64,000 nucleotides of DNA, taken from the NCBI GenBank assembly GCA_022647765.1, contig JALCLH010000001.1:291480-355479 (forward strand), written 5' to 3'. Of the stretch, positions 40,622 through 48,658 are shown in pieces. Both the position numbers and the translations under genes were made by a program. The stretch comes from Acidipropionibacterium sp. Lineage in GTDB: Bacteria > Actinomycetota > Actinomycetes > Propionibacteriales > Propionibacteriaceae. Numbering within the stretch: the first letter of the stretch is position 1; every line of letters starts with the position of its first letter. The notes below the pieces were generated by a model. The model saw nothing but the letters and a program-made list of their open reading frames with translations, was not told the DNA's origin and made no database searches.

Positions 40622-41866
40622 ATGGGATGGGTCGAGCACGCGATCTGGTGGCACGTCTATCCGCTGGGGTTCTGCGGAGCGCCCATCCGGGACGCCGACC
40701 CGGAGCCGGGCCACCGTCTCGGCCGGCTCCAGAACTGGCTGGACTATGCCGTCCGGATGGGCGCCTCCGGACTGCTGCTCGGCCCGATCTTCGCCTCGCA
40801 GACTCACGGCTACGACACCGTCGACGCCTTCCGCATCGATCCGCGGCTGGGGGATGACGCCGACTTCGACGCCCTGGTGGCCGGATGCAAGGAGCATGGC
40901 CTGCGGATCCTGCTGGACGGCGTCTTCGGTCATGTCGGCGTCGAGCATCCGGGTGTGCAGCGCGCCATGAGGGAGGGGCCCGGCAATCCCGAGGCGGATC
41001 TCTTCGACATCGACTGGGACGCCCCCGGCGGCCCGGCTCCCCGGGTCTTCGAGGGTCACTCCTCACTGGTCCGTCTCAATCATTCGAGTGTTCGCGCCGC
41101 TGACTACGTCACCGACGTGATGGAGCACTGGCTGGCCCGTGGTATCGACGGCTGGCGACTGGACGCCGCCTACTCGATTCCGGCCGGGTTCTGGGCCCGG
41201 GTGCTTCCCGGGGTGAGGGCCCAGTATCCCGAGGCGTGGTTTCTCGGCGAGGTCATCCACGGCGACTACGCCCGCTTCGTGGCGGATTCCGGCATCGATT
41301 CCGTCACCCAGTACGAGCTGTGGAAGGCGATCTGGTCCAGCATCAAGGACGCCAACTTGTTTGAGCTCGCCTGGGCGCTGAAACGCCACAACGCTTTTCT
41401 CGCCGACTTCACTCCGAACACCTTCATCGGCAACCACGACGTCACCCGGATATCCAGCGCCATCGGAGCCGACGGCGCGGTGAGCGCACTGGCGATTCTG
41501 ATGACCATCGGCGGTATTCCGTCGGTCTACTACGGCGACGAGCAGGGATTCACCGGCGTCAAGGAGGAGCGCTTCGGCGGTGACGACGCCATCCGTCCGG
41601 CCTTCCCCGACGATCCCTCGCAGCTGGCCGGCTGGGGGCGGGACATCTTTCGGGCCCACCAGGATCTCATCGGACTGCGCCGTCGCCATCCCTGGCTCAC
41701 CTCCGCGACCACCGAGACCCTCGAGCTGGAGAACACCCGTCTCGTCTACCGTGCCGGCGCAGCGGATGGGAGCGCCTTCCTGGACGTCGAGGTCGACCTC
41801 GCGGACGCGCCCCGCGTCGCCATCAGGGACGAGGCCGGGCAGACCTTGTGGGCGCAGGGCCGCTAG
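40622..41866 (+). CDS. GH13 alpha-amylase-family enzyme, copy A
   Basis: The 414-residue protein is a cytosolic GH13 barrel without signal peptide. Visible conserved regions are LLDGVFGHVG (region I), GWRLDAAYS with the nucleophile Asp (region II), FLGEVIHGDY with the acid/base Glu (region III) and FIGNHDVTR with the transition-state Asp (region IV). The compact size and WWHVYPLGFCGAP start suggest action on small oligosaccharides rather than starch. AGGAGG sits before ATG 40622. It is 2,610 bases upstream of a paralogue and divergent from its probable TetR repressor. Confidence 0.88.
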   Translation: MGWVEHAIWWHVYPLGFCGAPIRDADPEPGHRLGRLQNWLDYAVRMGASGLLLGPIFASQTHGYDTVDAFRIDPRLGDDADFDALVAGCKEHGLRILLDGVFGHVGVEHPGVQRAMREGPGNPEADLFDIDWDAPGGPAPRVFEGHSSLVRLNHSSVRAADYVTDVMEHWLARGIDGWRLDAAYSIPAGFWARVLPGVRAQYPEAWFLGEVIHGDYARFVADSGIDSVTQYELWKAIWSSIKDANLFELAWALKRHNAFLADFTPNTFIGNHDVTRISSAIGADGAVSALAILMTIGGIPSVYYGDEQGFTGVKEERFGGDDAIRPAFPDDPSQLAGWGRDIFRAHQDLIGLRRRHPWLTSATTETLELENTRLVYRAGAADGSAFLDVEVDLADAPRVAIRDEAGQTLWAQGR

Positions 41867-41970
41867 CACCTCACCCGGCCAGGCGAGCGAGGTCGGCACG
41901 CCTGCTCGATCCGGGTGTAGTAGTCGTACGAGAGAGCCCGGATGTGGACGAGCGAGACAGGTGGAGCGAT

Positions 41971-42249
41971 ATGAGCAGCGAGGAATTCGATCAGATCCTG
42001 ATGTGCACCGCGGGCAGCGGCTGGTATCAGGCCGAGGGCCAGGAGCCTGTCAGTATGGAGCCCGGCACCGCGATCCGGGTGCCGGCCGGTACCAAGCACT
42101 GGCACGGGGCGAAGGCCGATTCGTGGTTCTCGCACCTGGCCTTCATCACTCCGGGAGAGGATGTCGGCAATGAGTGGCCGGAGCCGGTCGCGGATGAGGT
42201 CTACCGCGCGCTGCGCGGCGTCGAGATCGACACGGAAGAGGACGCATGA
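41971..42249 (+). CDS. Cupin-domain protein, N-terminally truncated
   Basis: The 92-residue product keeps the second half of a small cupin: DQILMCTAGSGWYQAEGQEP, then the second motif PGTAIRVPAGTKHWHGAKAD and WFSHLAFITPG. The first cupin motif with the HxH and Glu ligands is missing. The upstream bases 41867-41970 do not restore it. GGAG at 41963-41966 supports ATG 41971. Full-length relatives of this type are about 130 residues and are often encoded with aldo/keto reductases. The metal site is probably incomplete. It overlaps the reductase gene by four bases. Confidence 0.65.
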   Translation: MSSEEFDQILMCTAGSGWYQAEGQEPVSMEPGTAIRVPAGTKHWHGAKADSWFSHLAFITPGEDVGNEWPEPVADEVYRALRGVEIDTEEDA

Positions 42250-43103
42250 ACATTCTGGAGCAGACGTACGCGCTGCCGAACGGCGTCGAGATCCCCAAAT
42301 TGGGGCTCGGTACCTGGTTCATTGACGACGATAAGGCCGCGGACGCCGTGAAGGCGGCGGCCGAGATCGGCTACCGCAACATCGACACCGCGCAGGCCTA
42401 TGGCAACGAGCGCGGCGTGGGGGAGGGAGTCCGCGGTTGCGGCGTCCCCCGCGAGGAGCTCTTCGTGTCGACGAAGCTGGCGGCCGAGATCAAGGACTAC
42501 GAGGGCGCGGTCGCGGCGATCGACGGATCGCTGGAGAAACTGGGCCTGGATCACATCGACCTCATGCTCATCCACAGTCCGCAGCCGTGGGACGACTTCC
42601 GCGGCGGCGACTACACCGAGGGCAACCGGGCAGCCTGGCGCGCGATGGAGGAGGCCTACCGGGCGGGAAAGCTGAGGGCGATCGGCGTCTCCAACTTCCG
42701 CGAGCAGGATCTGGACGGGCTGCTGGAGACGGCGACCGTGGTGCCGCAGGTCAATCAGCTGCTGGTGCATGTGGGCAATACCCCGGCCGGCCTGCTCGAC
42801 TACTGCGCGGGCAAGGGGATTCTCGTCGAGGCCTACTCGCCGATCGCCCACGGGGCGATCCTCGACAATGCCGAGGTTTCTGCGATGGCGCAGAGGTACG
42901 GGGTGAGTGTGCCGCAACTGTGCATCCGATACACCCTCCAGCTGGGGACGGTGTCCCTGCCGAAGACGGCGAACCCCGACCATATGCGCGCGAACGCGCA
43001 GGTGGATTTCGAGATCACCGAGGCGGATATGGCGGCGCTGCGGGCCCTGGAGGATCGCGATTATGGGAAGTATGCCCGCTTCCCGGTCTACGCCGGAAAG
43101 TGA
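42246..43103 (+). CDS. Aldo/keto reductase
   Basis: The 285-residue TIM-barrel protein has the full catalytic tetrad: Asp and Tyr in NIDTAQAYGNE, Lys in FVSTKLAAE and His in LMLIHSPQP. It also has the NADPH-binding SLPKTANPDHMRAN near the C-terminus. It reduces an aldehyde or ketone with NADPH; the substrate is unknown. It is translationally coupled to the truncated cupin gene. It lies inside the 2,610-bp segment between the two GH13 copies. Confidence 0.9.
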   Translation: MNILEQTYALPNGVEIPKLGLGTWFIDDDKAADAVKAAAEIGYRNIDTAQAYGNERGVGEGVRGCGVPREELFVSTKLAAEIKDYEGAVAAIDGSLEKLGLDHIDLMLIHSPQPWDDFRGGDYTEGNRAAWRAMEEAYRAGKLRAIGVSNFREQDLDGLLETATVVPQVNQLLVHVGNTPAGLLDYCAGKGILVEAYSPIAHGAILDNAEVSAMAQRYGVSVPQLCIRYTLQLGTVSLPKTANPDHMRANAQVDFEITEADMAALRALEDRDYGKYARFPVYAGK

Positions 43104-43117
43104 GGGGGTAGACAGCG

Positions 43118-43219
43118 GAGGGAAGGTGTTGACGAGACCGCCGCATCAGGATAGGCATGAGTCGCGAAGACTCCGACCGTGGCGTCCACGATGGCCGTTC
43201 GCCGGGAGTCAGGATTCAA
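43118..43219 (-). pseudogene. Relic of a TetR gene in front of the second GH13 copy
   Basis: The minus strand reads NPDSRRTAIVDATVGVFATH followed by AYPDAAVSST. It aligns with DPDSRRAAILDAAIEAFAVQ and PYGEVTISSI of the TetR protein at 39941-40552. There is no start codon, HTH recognition helix or C-terminal domain. The relic lies about 86 bases closer to its GH13 gene than the intact copy, so the promoter and operator were deleted too. Confidence 0.65.
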
Positions 43220-43231
43220 CAGGAGGCTCCG

Positions 43232-44527
43232 GTGGACTGGGTAGACCATGCGATCTGGTGGCACGTGTACCCCCTCGGGTTCTGCGGGGCGCCCATTCGG
43301 GAGGCGGACCACACCCTCACCCATAGCCTGCGCAGACTGTCGAACTGGCTGGACTACGGCGTCGAACTCGGCGTCTCGGGACTGCTGCTGGGGCCGATCT
43401 TCGCCTCGCAGACGCACGGGTATGACACGGTCGACGCCTTCCGCATCGATCCGCGGCTGGGTGATGACGCCGACTTCGACGCCCTGGTCGCGAGTTGCAA
43501 GGAGCGCGGTCTGAGGATCCTGCTGGACGGCGTCTTCAGCCATGTCGGGGTCGAGCACCCCGGCGTCCAGCGCGCGCTGGCCGAAGGGCGTGACGGCTCT
43601 GAAGCGGACCTCTTCGACATCGACTGGGACGCCCCCGGCGGTCCCGCTCCCCGGGTCTTCGAGGGCCACTCCTCGCTGGTGCGGTTCAACCACGCCAGCG
43701 ATCGTGCCGCCGGGTACACGACCGATGTGATGGAGCACTGGCTGGCCCGTGGTATCGACGGCTGGCGACTGGACGCCGCCTATTCGGTGCCCACCGAGTT
43801 CTGGTCACGAGTGCTTCCGGTTGTTCGAGCCCAATATCCCGAGGCATGGTTCCTCGGCGAGGTCATCCACGGCGACTATGCCGAGTTCGTCGACGCCTCG
43901 GGGGTGGATTCGGTCACCCAGTACGAGCTGTGGAAGGCGATCTGGTCCAGCATCAAGGACGCCAACTTGTTTGAGCTCGCCTGGGCGCTCAAGCGTCACA
44001 ACGCCTTCCTCGCTCGCTTCACTCCGAACACCTTCATCGGCAACCACGACGTCACCCGGATCGCCAGTACGCTCGGCGCCGACGGGGCGGTGAGCGCACT
44101 GGCGATTCTGATGACCATCGGCGGTATTCCGTCGGTCTACTACGGCGACGAGCAGGGATTCACCGGCGTCAAGGAGGAGCGCTTCGGCGGGGACGACGAC
44201 ATCAGGCCGCCGGTTCCCGACGACCCCTCCCAGCTGGCTGGATGGGGCGCAGAAATCCACCGGACCTACCAGGACCTCATCGGACTGAGGCGACGCCATA
44301 CCTGGCTCGTCACCGCGACCACCGAGACCCTCGAGCTGGAGAACACCCGGTTCAGTTACCGGACCAGCGCGGCCGACGGCGGCGCCTTCCTCGACACCGA
44401 GATCGATCTGGACGCGGCGCCGCAGGTCACCGTCAGGAATGAGTCCGGTCAAATCCTGTGGAAGCAGCCCGGTAGCGTCATCATTCCCGCCTGGGGTGAA
44501 GCCGGAAGGTCAGGCCCCGGTCGATGA
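43232..44527 (+). CDS. GH13 alpha-amylase-family enzyme, copy B
   Basis: The 431-residue protein is collinear with copy A and keeps all four GH13 regions (LLDGVFSHVG, GWRLDAAYS, FLGEVIHGDY, FIGNHDVTR). GTG 43232 is chosen because AGGAGG (43221-43226) is well spaced and the offset from copy A is exactly 2,610. A longer start at 43157 would read through the TetR relic. Long blocks are identical to copy A at DNA level while the flanks differ, indicating gene conversion. The last ~20 residues are unique and overlap the convergent HNH gene by 47 bases. Confidence 0.87.
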   Translation: MDWVDHAIWWHVYPLGFCGAPIREADHTLTHSLRRLSNWLDYGVELGVSGLLLGPIFASQTHGYDTVDAFRIDPRLGDDADFDALVASCKERGLRILLDGVFSHVGVEHPGVQRALAEGRDGSEADLFDIDWDAPGGPAPRVFEGHSSLVRFNHASDRAAGYTTDVMEHWLARGIDGWRLDAAYSVPTEFWSRVLPVVRAQYPEAWFLGEVIHGDYAEFVDASGVDSVTQYELWKAIWSSIKDANLFELAWALKRHNAFLARFTPNTFIGNHDVTRIASTLGADGAVSALAILMTIGGIPSVYYGDEQGFTGVKEERFGGDDDIRPPVPDDPSQLAGWGAEIHRTYQDLIGLRRRHTWLVTATTETLELENTRFSYRTSAADGGAFLDTEIDLDAAPQVTVRNESGQILWKQPGSVIIPAWGEAGRSGPGR

Positions 44528-45776
44528 GATAGCGGAATCCTCCCGGGGTGGTGACGACGAAGGATCCCGAGGACATCTGAGCGATCCGGAACCCCTTGTC
44601 CCAGGTCTTCCACCGATGCTCCTTGCGGGACAGGTGGCCGAGGTTGGTCGGTCGCGTCTGCCCCTTCGGGGGGTCGCGGTGTTGATACGCGACGGTGTGG
44701 TCGAGGTCGCAGTGCCGGGCCCGTCGCGATGAGTAGGGGAAGACCGAGTAGACGTCGCGATAGTCGAGCTGGGCCCGCATCCGGTCCGGGATCTCGTAGG
44801 AGTCGATCTGGGGATCCCCGGCCAGGTCGATGACCGGCGTCACCCGCACCGCGCGGTGGGCCAGCAGCTCCTGGATCTCGGTGAGCAGCACCGGCCCGAG
44901 CGGCTCGCCGCGGTTCTCCACCCGTCCGACGCGGGTTCCCTCGGCGGCGGTCTCCAGGCCCGGAAGATCCTCGGCGGCGATGTGCACCACGAGTTCGGCC
45001 CGGCCCGGCGGCGGGAGTTGAGGGGTGGACGATTCGTTGGTGGGCCGCGCGAGCGCCCCGAGGGCCTCGGTGCGCAGGATCGAGAGAGGCGCGGTGGCGC
45101 CCTCGGCGACGGCCTGGACCGCGAGGTGGCTGATCGCCTCCCAGATGGCGACGGCGTCGCTGCTGGCCATCCGCGCGACCAGCAGGGATGTGGAGTCGTC
45201 GAGATGGCGAATCCGCACGAAGCGTTCGGCCCGGGCCTTCTCGGCCTTGGCCCGTGCCAGATCGGGGTCGGCCCGGCGGATGAGGCCGCGGAGCCTTTCC
45301 CGGATCCGAGGCCAGGGCAGGTGCCCCCAGCAGGGCTGGAGCTGCGCGTCGATCCTGCGGGCGGCTGCCAGGGACAGCTCGGCGTCGGCGCAGGCATTGG
45401 CTACCGCGCGGGCCTGCCAGGCCTCGGCAAGCCCCTGGTCCATCGCCTGCCATGCCAGCGGATGGCGGCTGCGCAGGTTGACCACATCGGTCACCATCTT
45501 CTGAGCCAGGCCCTCGTGGGTTCCGAGCAGGGCCGCGATCTCGAGGACCAGGAACTCCGGGACCGGTTCGGTGCCGTCGGCGCCGAACTGTACGAGTCGC
45601 GGTCCGCCGGGAAGACGCGGATCCTCGGCTCCCGGGACAACGTGGCTGGCACGCGCGGCGTCGATCATCTGGGCGACGCCGGCGAGCTTGACGAAGGCGC
45701 CGCGCTGCTCCATGGTGACTCCCTCGAGCACCATGTCAGCCGCCGTCGCCATCGCGGGGGCACCGTTCGCGTCCAT
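44481..45776 (-). CDS. DUF222 protein with C-terminal HNH nuclease domain
   Basis: The 431-residue protein has the actinobacterial DUF222 helical region (about 20-330; VLEIAALLGTHEGLAQKMVT, LRTEALGALARPTNESS). A C-terminal HNH nuclease motif follows: RHCDLDHTVAYQH, then PTNLGHLSRKEHRWKT. Such genes occur in many copies in actinobacterial genomes and some carry introns or lie in mobile contexts. Their role is not established. The metal-binding histidines are intact, so it may be active. Confidence 0.88.
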   Translation of the reverse strand: MDANGAPAMATAADMVLEGVTMEQRGAFVKLAGVAQMIDAARASHVVPGAEDPRLPGGPRLVQFGADGTEPVPEFLVLEIAALLGTHEGLAQKMVTDVVNLRSRHPLAWQAMDQGLAEAWQARAVANACADAELSLAAARRIDAQLQPCWGHLPWPRIRERLRGLIRRADPDLARAKAEKARAERFVRIRHLDDSTSLLVARMASSDAVAIWEAISHLAVQAVAEGATAPLSILRTEALGALARPTNESSTPQLPPPGRAELVVHIAAEDLPGLETAAEGTRVGRVENRGEPLGPVLLTEIQELLAHRAVRVTPVIDLAGDPQIDSYEIPDRMRAQLDYRDVYSVFPYSSRRARHCDLDHTVAYQHRDPPKGQTRPTNLGHLSRKEHRWKTWDKGFRIAQMSSGSFVVTTPGGFRYLIDRGLTFRLHPRRE

Positions 45777-45862
45777 GGATCAAGTCAAGCAGACGGCACC
45801 GACAGTTTTTCGCGACACTTTTCCGGACGCTGGCGAACCAGTCCGGAAAGCCCGGGCGACGG

Positions 45863-46480
45863 TCAGACGAGGCCGTGAATCGCGGCGAAGGGATCCCAGT
45901 CCGGGTCCTTGTGCACCTCGAGTTCGATGGCGGTGGCGGCCTGCTCGGCCGCATCGTCGCCGAGCAGCGAGGCCATCAGTGCCGCGGCCATGTCCATTCC
46001 GGCGGCGACTCCCGACGAGGTCCACCGGTCGCGGTCGTGCACCCAGCGCGCCTGCGCCACCCATCGGGTCGACGGCCCGTGCTCGCCGGCCCACCTGAAA
46101 GCCATCTTGTTCGACGTCGCACGGTACCCGTCGAGCAGGCCTGCCGCGGCCAGCAGCGCCGACCCGGTGCACACCGAGGCCACCAGATCGGCCGGGCCGG
46201 CCCAGGCGCCCAGCCACTCCAGGAAGGTCCGGTCGCCGGCGAGCGGCCGGGTGCCGCCGCCTCCCGGCACCATCACGATGTCCGGGGCTCCGGCCTGCGC
46301 ATACCCCACCGGTGCCACCACCTCGACGCCCTGCGCGCTGCGGACCGGCCCCGCCTGGGGCCCGATGAACTCGACGGCGATCCGCTCCGGCTCCATGCTG
46401 AACAGCTCGACCGGGCCGAAGACATCGAGCAGTTCGAAGCCGTCGAACAGCACCACGGAGATTCTTCGCTGAGAGTTCAT
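45863..46480 (-). CDS. DJ-1/PfpI-family protein (isonitrile-hydratase-like)
   Basis: The 205-residue protein has the class I glutamine-amidotransferase-like fold: VVLFDGFELLDVFGPVELFS at the start with an acidic residue near the active site. The nucleophile-elbow cysteine is in LVASVCTGSALLAAAGLLDG, followed by YRATSNKM, and a SSGVAAGMDMAAALM helix comes later. It resembles InhA-type isonitrile hydratases and the sensor domains of GlxA regulators, but has no DNA-binding part. Function beyond the fold is unknown. Confidence 0.85.
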   Translation of the reverse strand: MNSQRRISVVLFDGFELLDVFGPVELFSMEPERIAVEFIGPQAGPVRSAQGVEVVAPVGYAQAGAPDIVMVPGGGGTRPLAGDRTFLEWLGAWAGPADLVASVCTGSALLAAAGLLDGYRATSNKMAFRWAGEHGPSTRWVAQARWVHDRDRWTSSGVAAGMDMAAALMASLLGDDAAEQAATAIELEVHKDPDWDPFAAIHGLV

Positions 46481-46504
46481 GGCGCCATCCTTTCAGAGTT
46501 CTTT

Positions 46505-46747
46505 TCAGAGGGACTCCACGTAGTCCTTGGCCTCGCTCAGCCCCCAGCCGGTCAGCTCCCGGCACCGTTTGATCGCCTGGATCGGGCCCTGCTCGGAACG
46601 GATCCGTCTCAACTCGGCGTCCATCGGGCTCTCGGGAATATCGGAGACCCCCAGGGCTGCGAGAACGGCGTCGAGCTTGCGCTCGATCCGGGCGAGCTGC
46701 GGGCCGGATGCGGCGCTGCCGGGCTGAAAGAGCTGGAAGAGCGGCAT
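46505..46747 (-). CDS. Small protein with a ribosomal L7/L12 C-terminal-like domain
   Basis: The 80-residue protein ends with GPIQAIKRCRELTGWGLSEA followed by KDYVESL. This matches the L7/L12 C-terminal motif (KIxVIKxxRExTGLGLxEAK). The N-terminal half is a short helix (ARIERKLDAVLAALG). It lacks the L7/L12 dimerisation domain and hinge, so it is not the ribosomal stalk protein. Related small proteins are common in actinobacteria and have no assigned role. Confidence 0.75.
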   Translation of the reverse strand: MPLFQLFQPGSAASGPQLARIERKLDAVLAALGVSDIPESPMDAELRRIRSEQGPIQAIKRCRELTGWGLSEAKDYVESL

Positions 46748-46772
46748 GGTCGTCTCCTCGTGGTGCGGGTGA

Positions 46773-47357
46773 TCAGGCGGGGATGGTGAGCGCCGCCACC
46801 GGATCGGTGTCGGAGCCTCTCACGAGCATAACGGTCGAGGCGACCTTGGGAGATGGGAAGTAGACCCGCCCGGTGACCGTCTCGCCGGCCTGGATCGTCC
46901 CGTTGGAGATGTCGTCGGACCAGCCCTGGCTCTGCGACTCGTGGATGTCGGTCGAGTCGTTCTCCATCAGGAAGAACGAGTAGCTGCTGAGAGTGCCGGT
47001 ACTGACCTTGATCCGCATCGACAGGGTGACGCCTCCTGACGACCAGGACACGTCCGTGATGGTCCACTGGCCGGTGGCCTGCCCGGAACCGACCACGAAC
47101 GGGATCGAGCTGGCTGCGGCGGTGGCGGTCGGCGCCGCTGCGGGCGGCGTCTGGACTGTGGGCGTCGCCGAGGGGGTGACGCCGCCGCTCGCGCTCTCGG
47201 GGTTGCGGCTCACCTGCCAGGCGGCGATGGCCAGGGCGGCGACCACCACCACGACGCCGAGCACCACGAGCCAGCCCGCCCGGCGACGCGGCGGGGCGTA
47301 CTGCTCGATGCTGGCTGGAGGCCTGTCATCGGGGCCGGGCCACTGCGGTGCGCTCAT
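46773..47357 (-). CDS. Membrane-anchored extracytoplasmic protein of unknown function
   Basis: The 194-residue protein has a short Pro-rich cytoplasmic tail, one membrane segment (GWLVVLGVVVVVAALAIAAW), a Thr/Pro/Ala-rich linker and a C-terminal beta-rich domain. That domain (WTITDVSWSSGGVTLSMRIK, IQAGETVTGRVYF) resembles the DUF4352-type immunoglobulin-like fold. No catalytic motif is visible. It is followed by the L7/L12-like gene with a 25-base gap, suggesting co-transcription. Confidence 0.7.
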   Translation of the reverse strand: MSAPQWPGPDDRPPASIEQYAPPRRRAGWLVVLGVVVVVAALAIAAWQVSRNPESASGGVTPSATPTVQTPPAAAPTATAAASSIPFVVGSGQATGQWTITDVSWSSGGVTLSMRIKVSTGTLSSYSFFLMENDSTDIHESQSQGWSDDISNGTIQAGETVTGRVYFPSPKVASTVMLVRGSDTDPVAALTIPA

Positions 47358-47402
47358 AGGACCTCAACAATACGTCGTCGCTCCCGATGCCCATGTCGCC
47401 CG

Positions 47403-47454
47403 AGTTGTCCACAGGCCCGCCGATTCGCGGCCGACCCCGAAAAGTTATCCACAG
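47403..47454. promoter_or_regulatory. Two DnaA-box-like sequences in a divergent promoter
   Basis: TTGTCCACA (47406-47414) and TTATCCACA (47446-47454) match the DnaA 9-mer (TTWTNCACA) in the actinobacterial and E. coli forms. The 13-mer AGTTGTCCACAGG at 47403 is repeated exactly in the hairpin at 51153-51195. No other origin features are present. Confidence 0.5.
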
Positions 47455-47502
47455 ATTTCGGGAAAAGCGGCAGATTCGCGTTCCGACCGCGAGAACTTCA
47501 GT

Positions 47503-48600
47503 GTGAGAGCACAACAACAGTCCATGCCCCCAGTCCGCATCCGCTCCGTCGACCAGGCCATCAGCATCATTCCCCATCTGCTGGGCTACCAGCCCGACGA
47601 GGACCTGCTCATCCTCATCATCAACCCCGGTCTGGTCTGCACCGTGCGGGCCGATCTCGACGAGGTCCGCACGCCCAGTGGCTTCATGACCGTGCTCGGC
47701 CCGCTCGCCGCCCGCTTCCCGGGCACCGAGTTCCTGATGGTCGCCTGGTCGAGGGAGCCGCGCGAGGCTCGCGGGATCCTGGCCATCGCCGAGGCACTGC
47801 TCGGCCCGGAACGCATTGTCGATGCCGTGAGTACCGACGGGAGGCGTTGGTGGAGCATCTACTGCCAGTACTCCGAGTGCGCCGTGGAGGGCCATGAGGT
47901 TGTCCTCGACGAGGAGGTGCGGGCCGAGGCCGTCTACCGCGGCATGGGAGTGCTCCCCGACAGGCGCGCCCTGGCGGCCAGTGTCGCCGGCCCGACTCCC
48001 GACGAGCTGGCCACCGACAACGCCCTGCTCATCGAGACCGCGCAGTGGGCGGCCGCCCTGAGCCGCCAGGACATCGCCGACGAACTCGGCCGGATCTGGG
48101 ATCAGATCGAGCACAGCGAGGACACCGAGGAGCCGCTGGATCTGAGGACCGCCCTGAGGCTGGCGCAGCTCAGCTGCAACGAGGATGTCGCCCTGGCGCA
48201 GTGGCTCAACACGACCAAGGAGATGGCGCGGCCCCTGGTGGGAGCCTGGGTGAAGGCCATCTCCCACCTGCCCGACGAGATGGCGGCCACGCCCCTGGTG
48301 CTGTGCGGGCTGGCCGCCTGGCTGGCCGGCGACGGAGCCCTGGAGAGCTGCTGCCTGGAGAGGGCCAGCGGCCTGGACCCCGATCTCGTGATCTTCCAGG
48401 CCCTGGACCTCCTCCAGCGCAATGCCGTCCATCCGTCGGCCTGGGCGGAGATCTCGCCGGATCCCGAACTCATCTCCCGCGGCATCCTGGTGCCGCGCGA
48501 GGAGTTCGACGGGCTCGATGAACCGGCCGGGCGCAGACCCAGGAGGACGAGGCGGGCGGCGAAGCGCTCTCGCGCCGGCCGGAGGCGACGCCGCCGATGA
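47503..48600 (+). CDS. DUF4192 domain protein
   Basis: The protein has about 365 residues. The N-terminus (VRIRSVDQAISIIPHLLGYQ, PDEDLLILI) matches the DUF4192 family of actinobacteria. A helical middle (ALRLAQLSCNEDVALAQWLN) and a highly basic C-terminal tail (RRPRRTRRAAKRSRAGRRRR) suggest nucleic-acid contact. GTG 47503 follows the DnaA-box region; ATG 47524 is an alternative. No biochemical role is established. Confidence 0.8.
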   Translation: MRAQQQSMPPVRIRSVDQAISIIPHLLGYQPDEDLLILIINPGLVCTVRADLDEVRTPSGFMTVLGPLAARFPGTEFLMVAWSREPREARGILAIAEALLGPERIVDAVSTDGRRWWSIYCQYSECAVEGHEVVLDEEVRAEAVYRGMGVLPDRRALAASVAGPTPDELATDNALLIETAQWAAALSRQDIADELGRIWDQIEHSEDTEEPLDLRTALRLAQLSCNEDVALAQWLNTTKEMARPLVGAWVKAISHLPDEMAATPLVLCGLAAWLAGDGALESCCLERASGLDPDLVIFQALDLLQRNAVHPSAWAEISPDPELISRGILVPREEFDGLDEPAGRRPRRTRRAAKRSRAGRRRRRR

Positions 48601-48658
48601 GCCCTCCAGGCCGCTGTGTCGCTAGAGTTGGGCGGGCATCAGAGCGAGAGGCGAGACG

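Noticed and set aside
46505..46747. Ribosomal protein L7/L12 (rplL)
   Set aside because: Only the C-terminal-domain motif is present, at 80 residues, with no N-terminal dimerisation domain and no rplJ neighbour.
47403..47454. A replication origin
   Set aside because: Only two DnaA-type boxes, no AT-rich unwinding region and no dnaA, dnaN or gyrase genes nearby.
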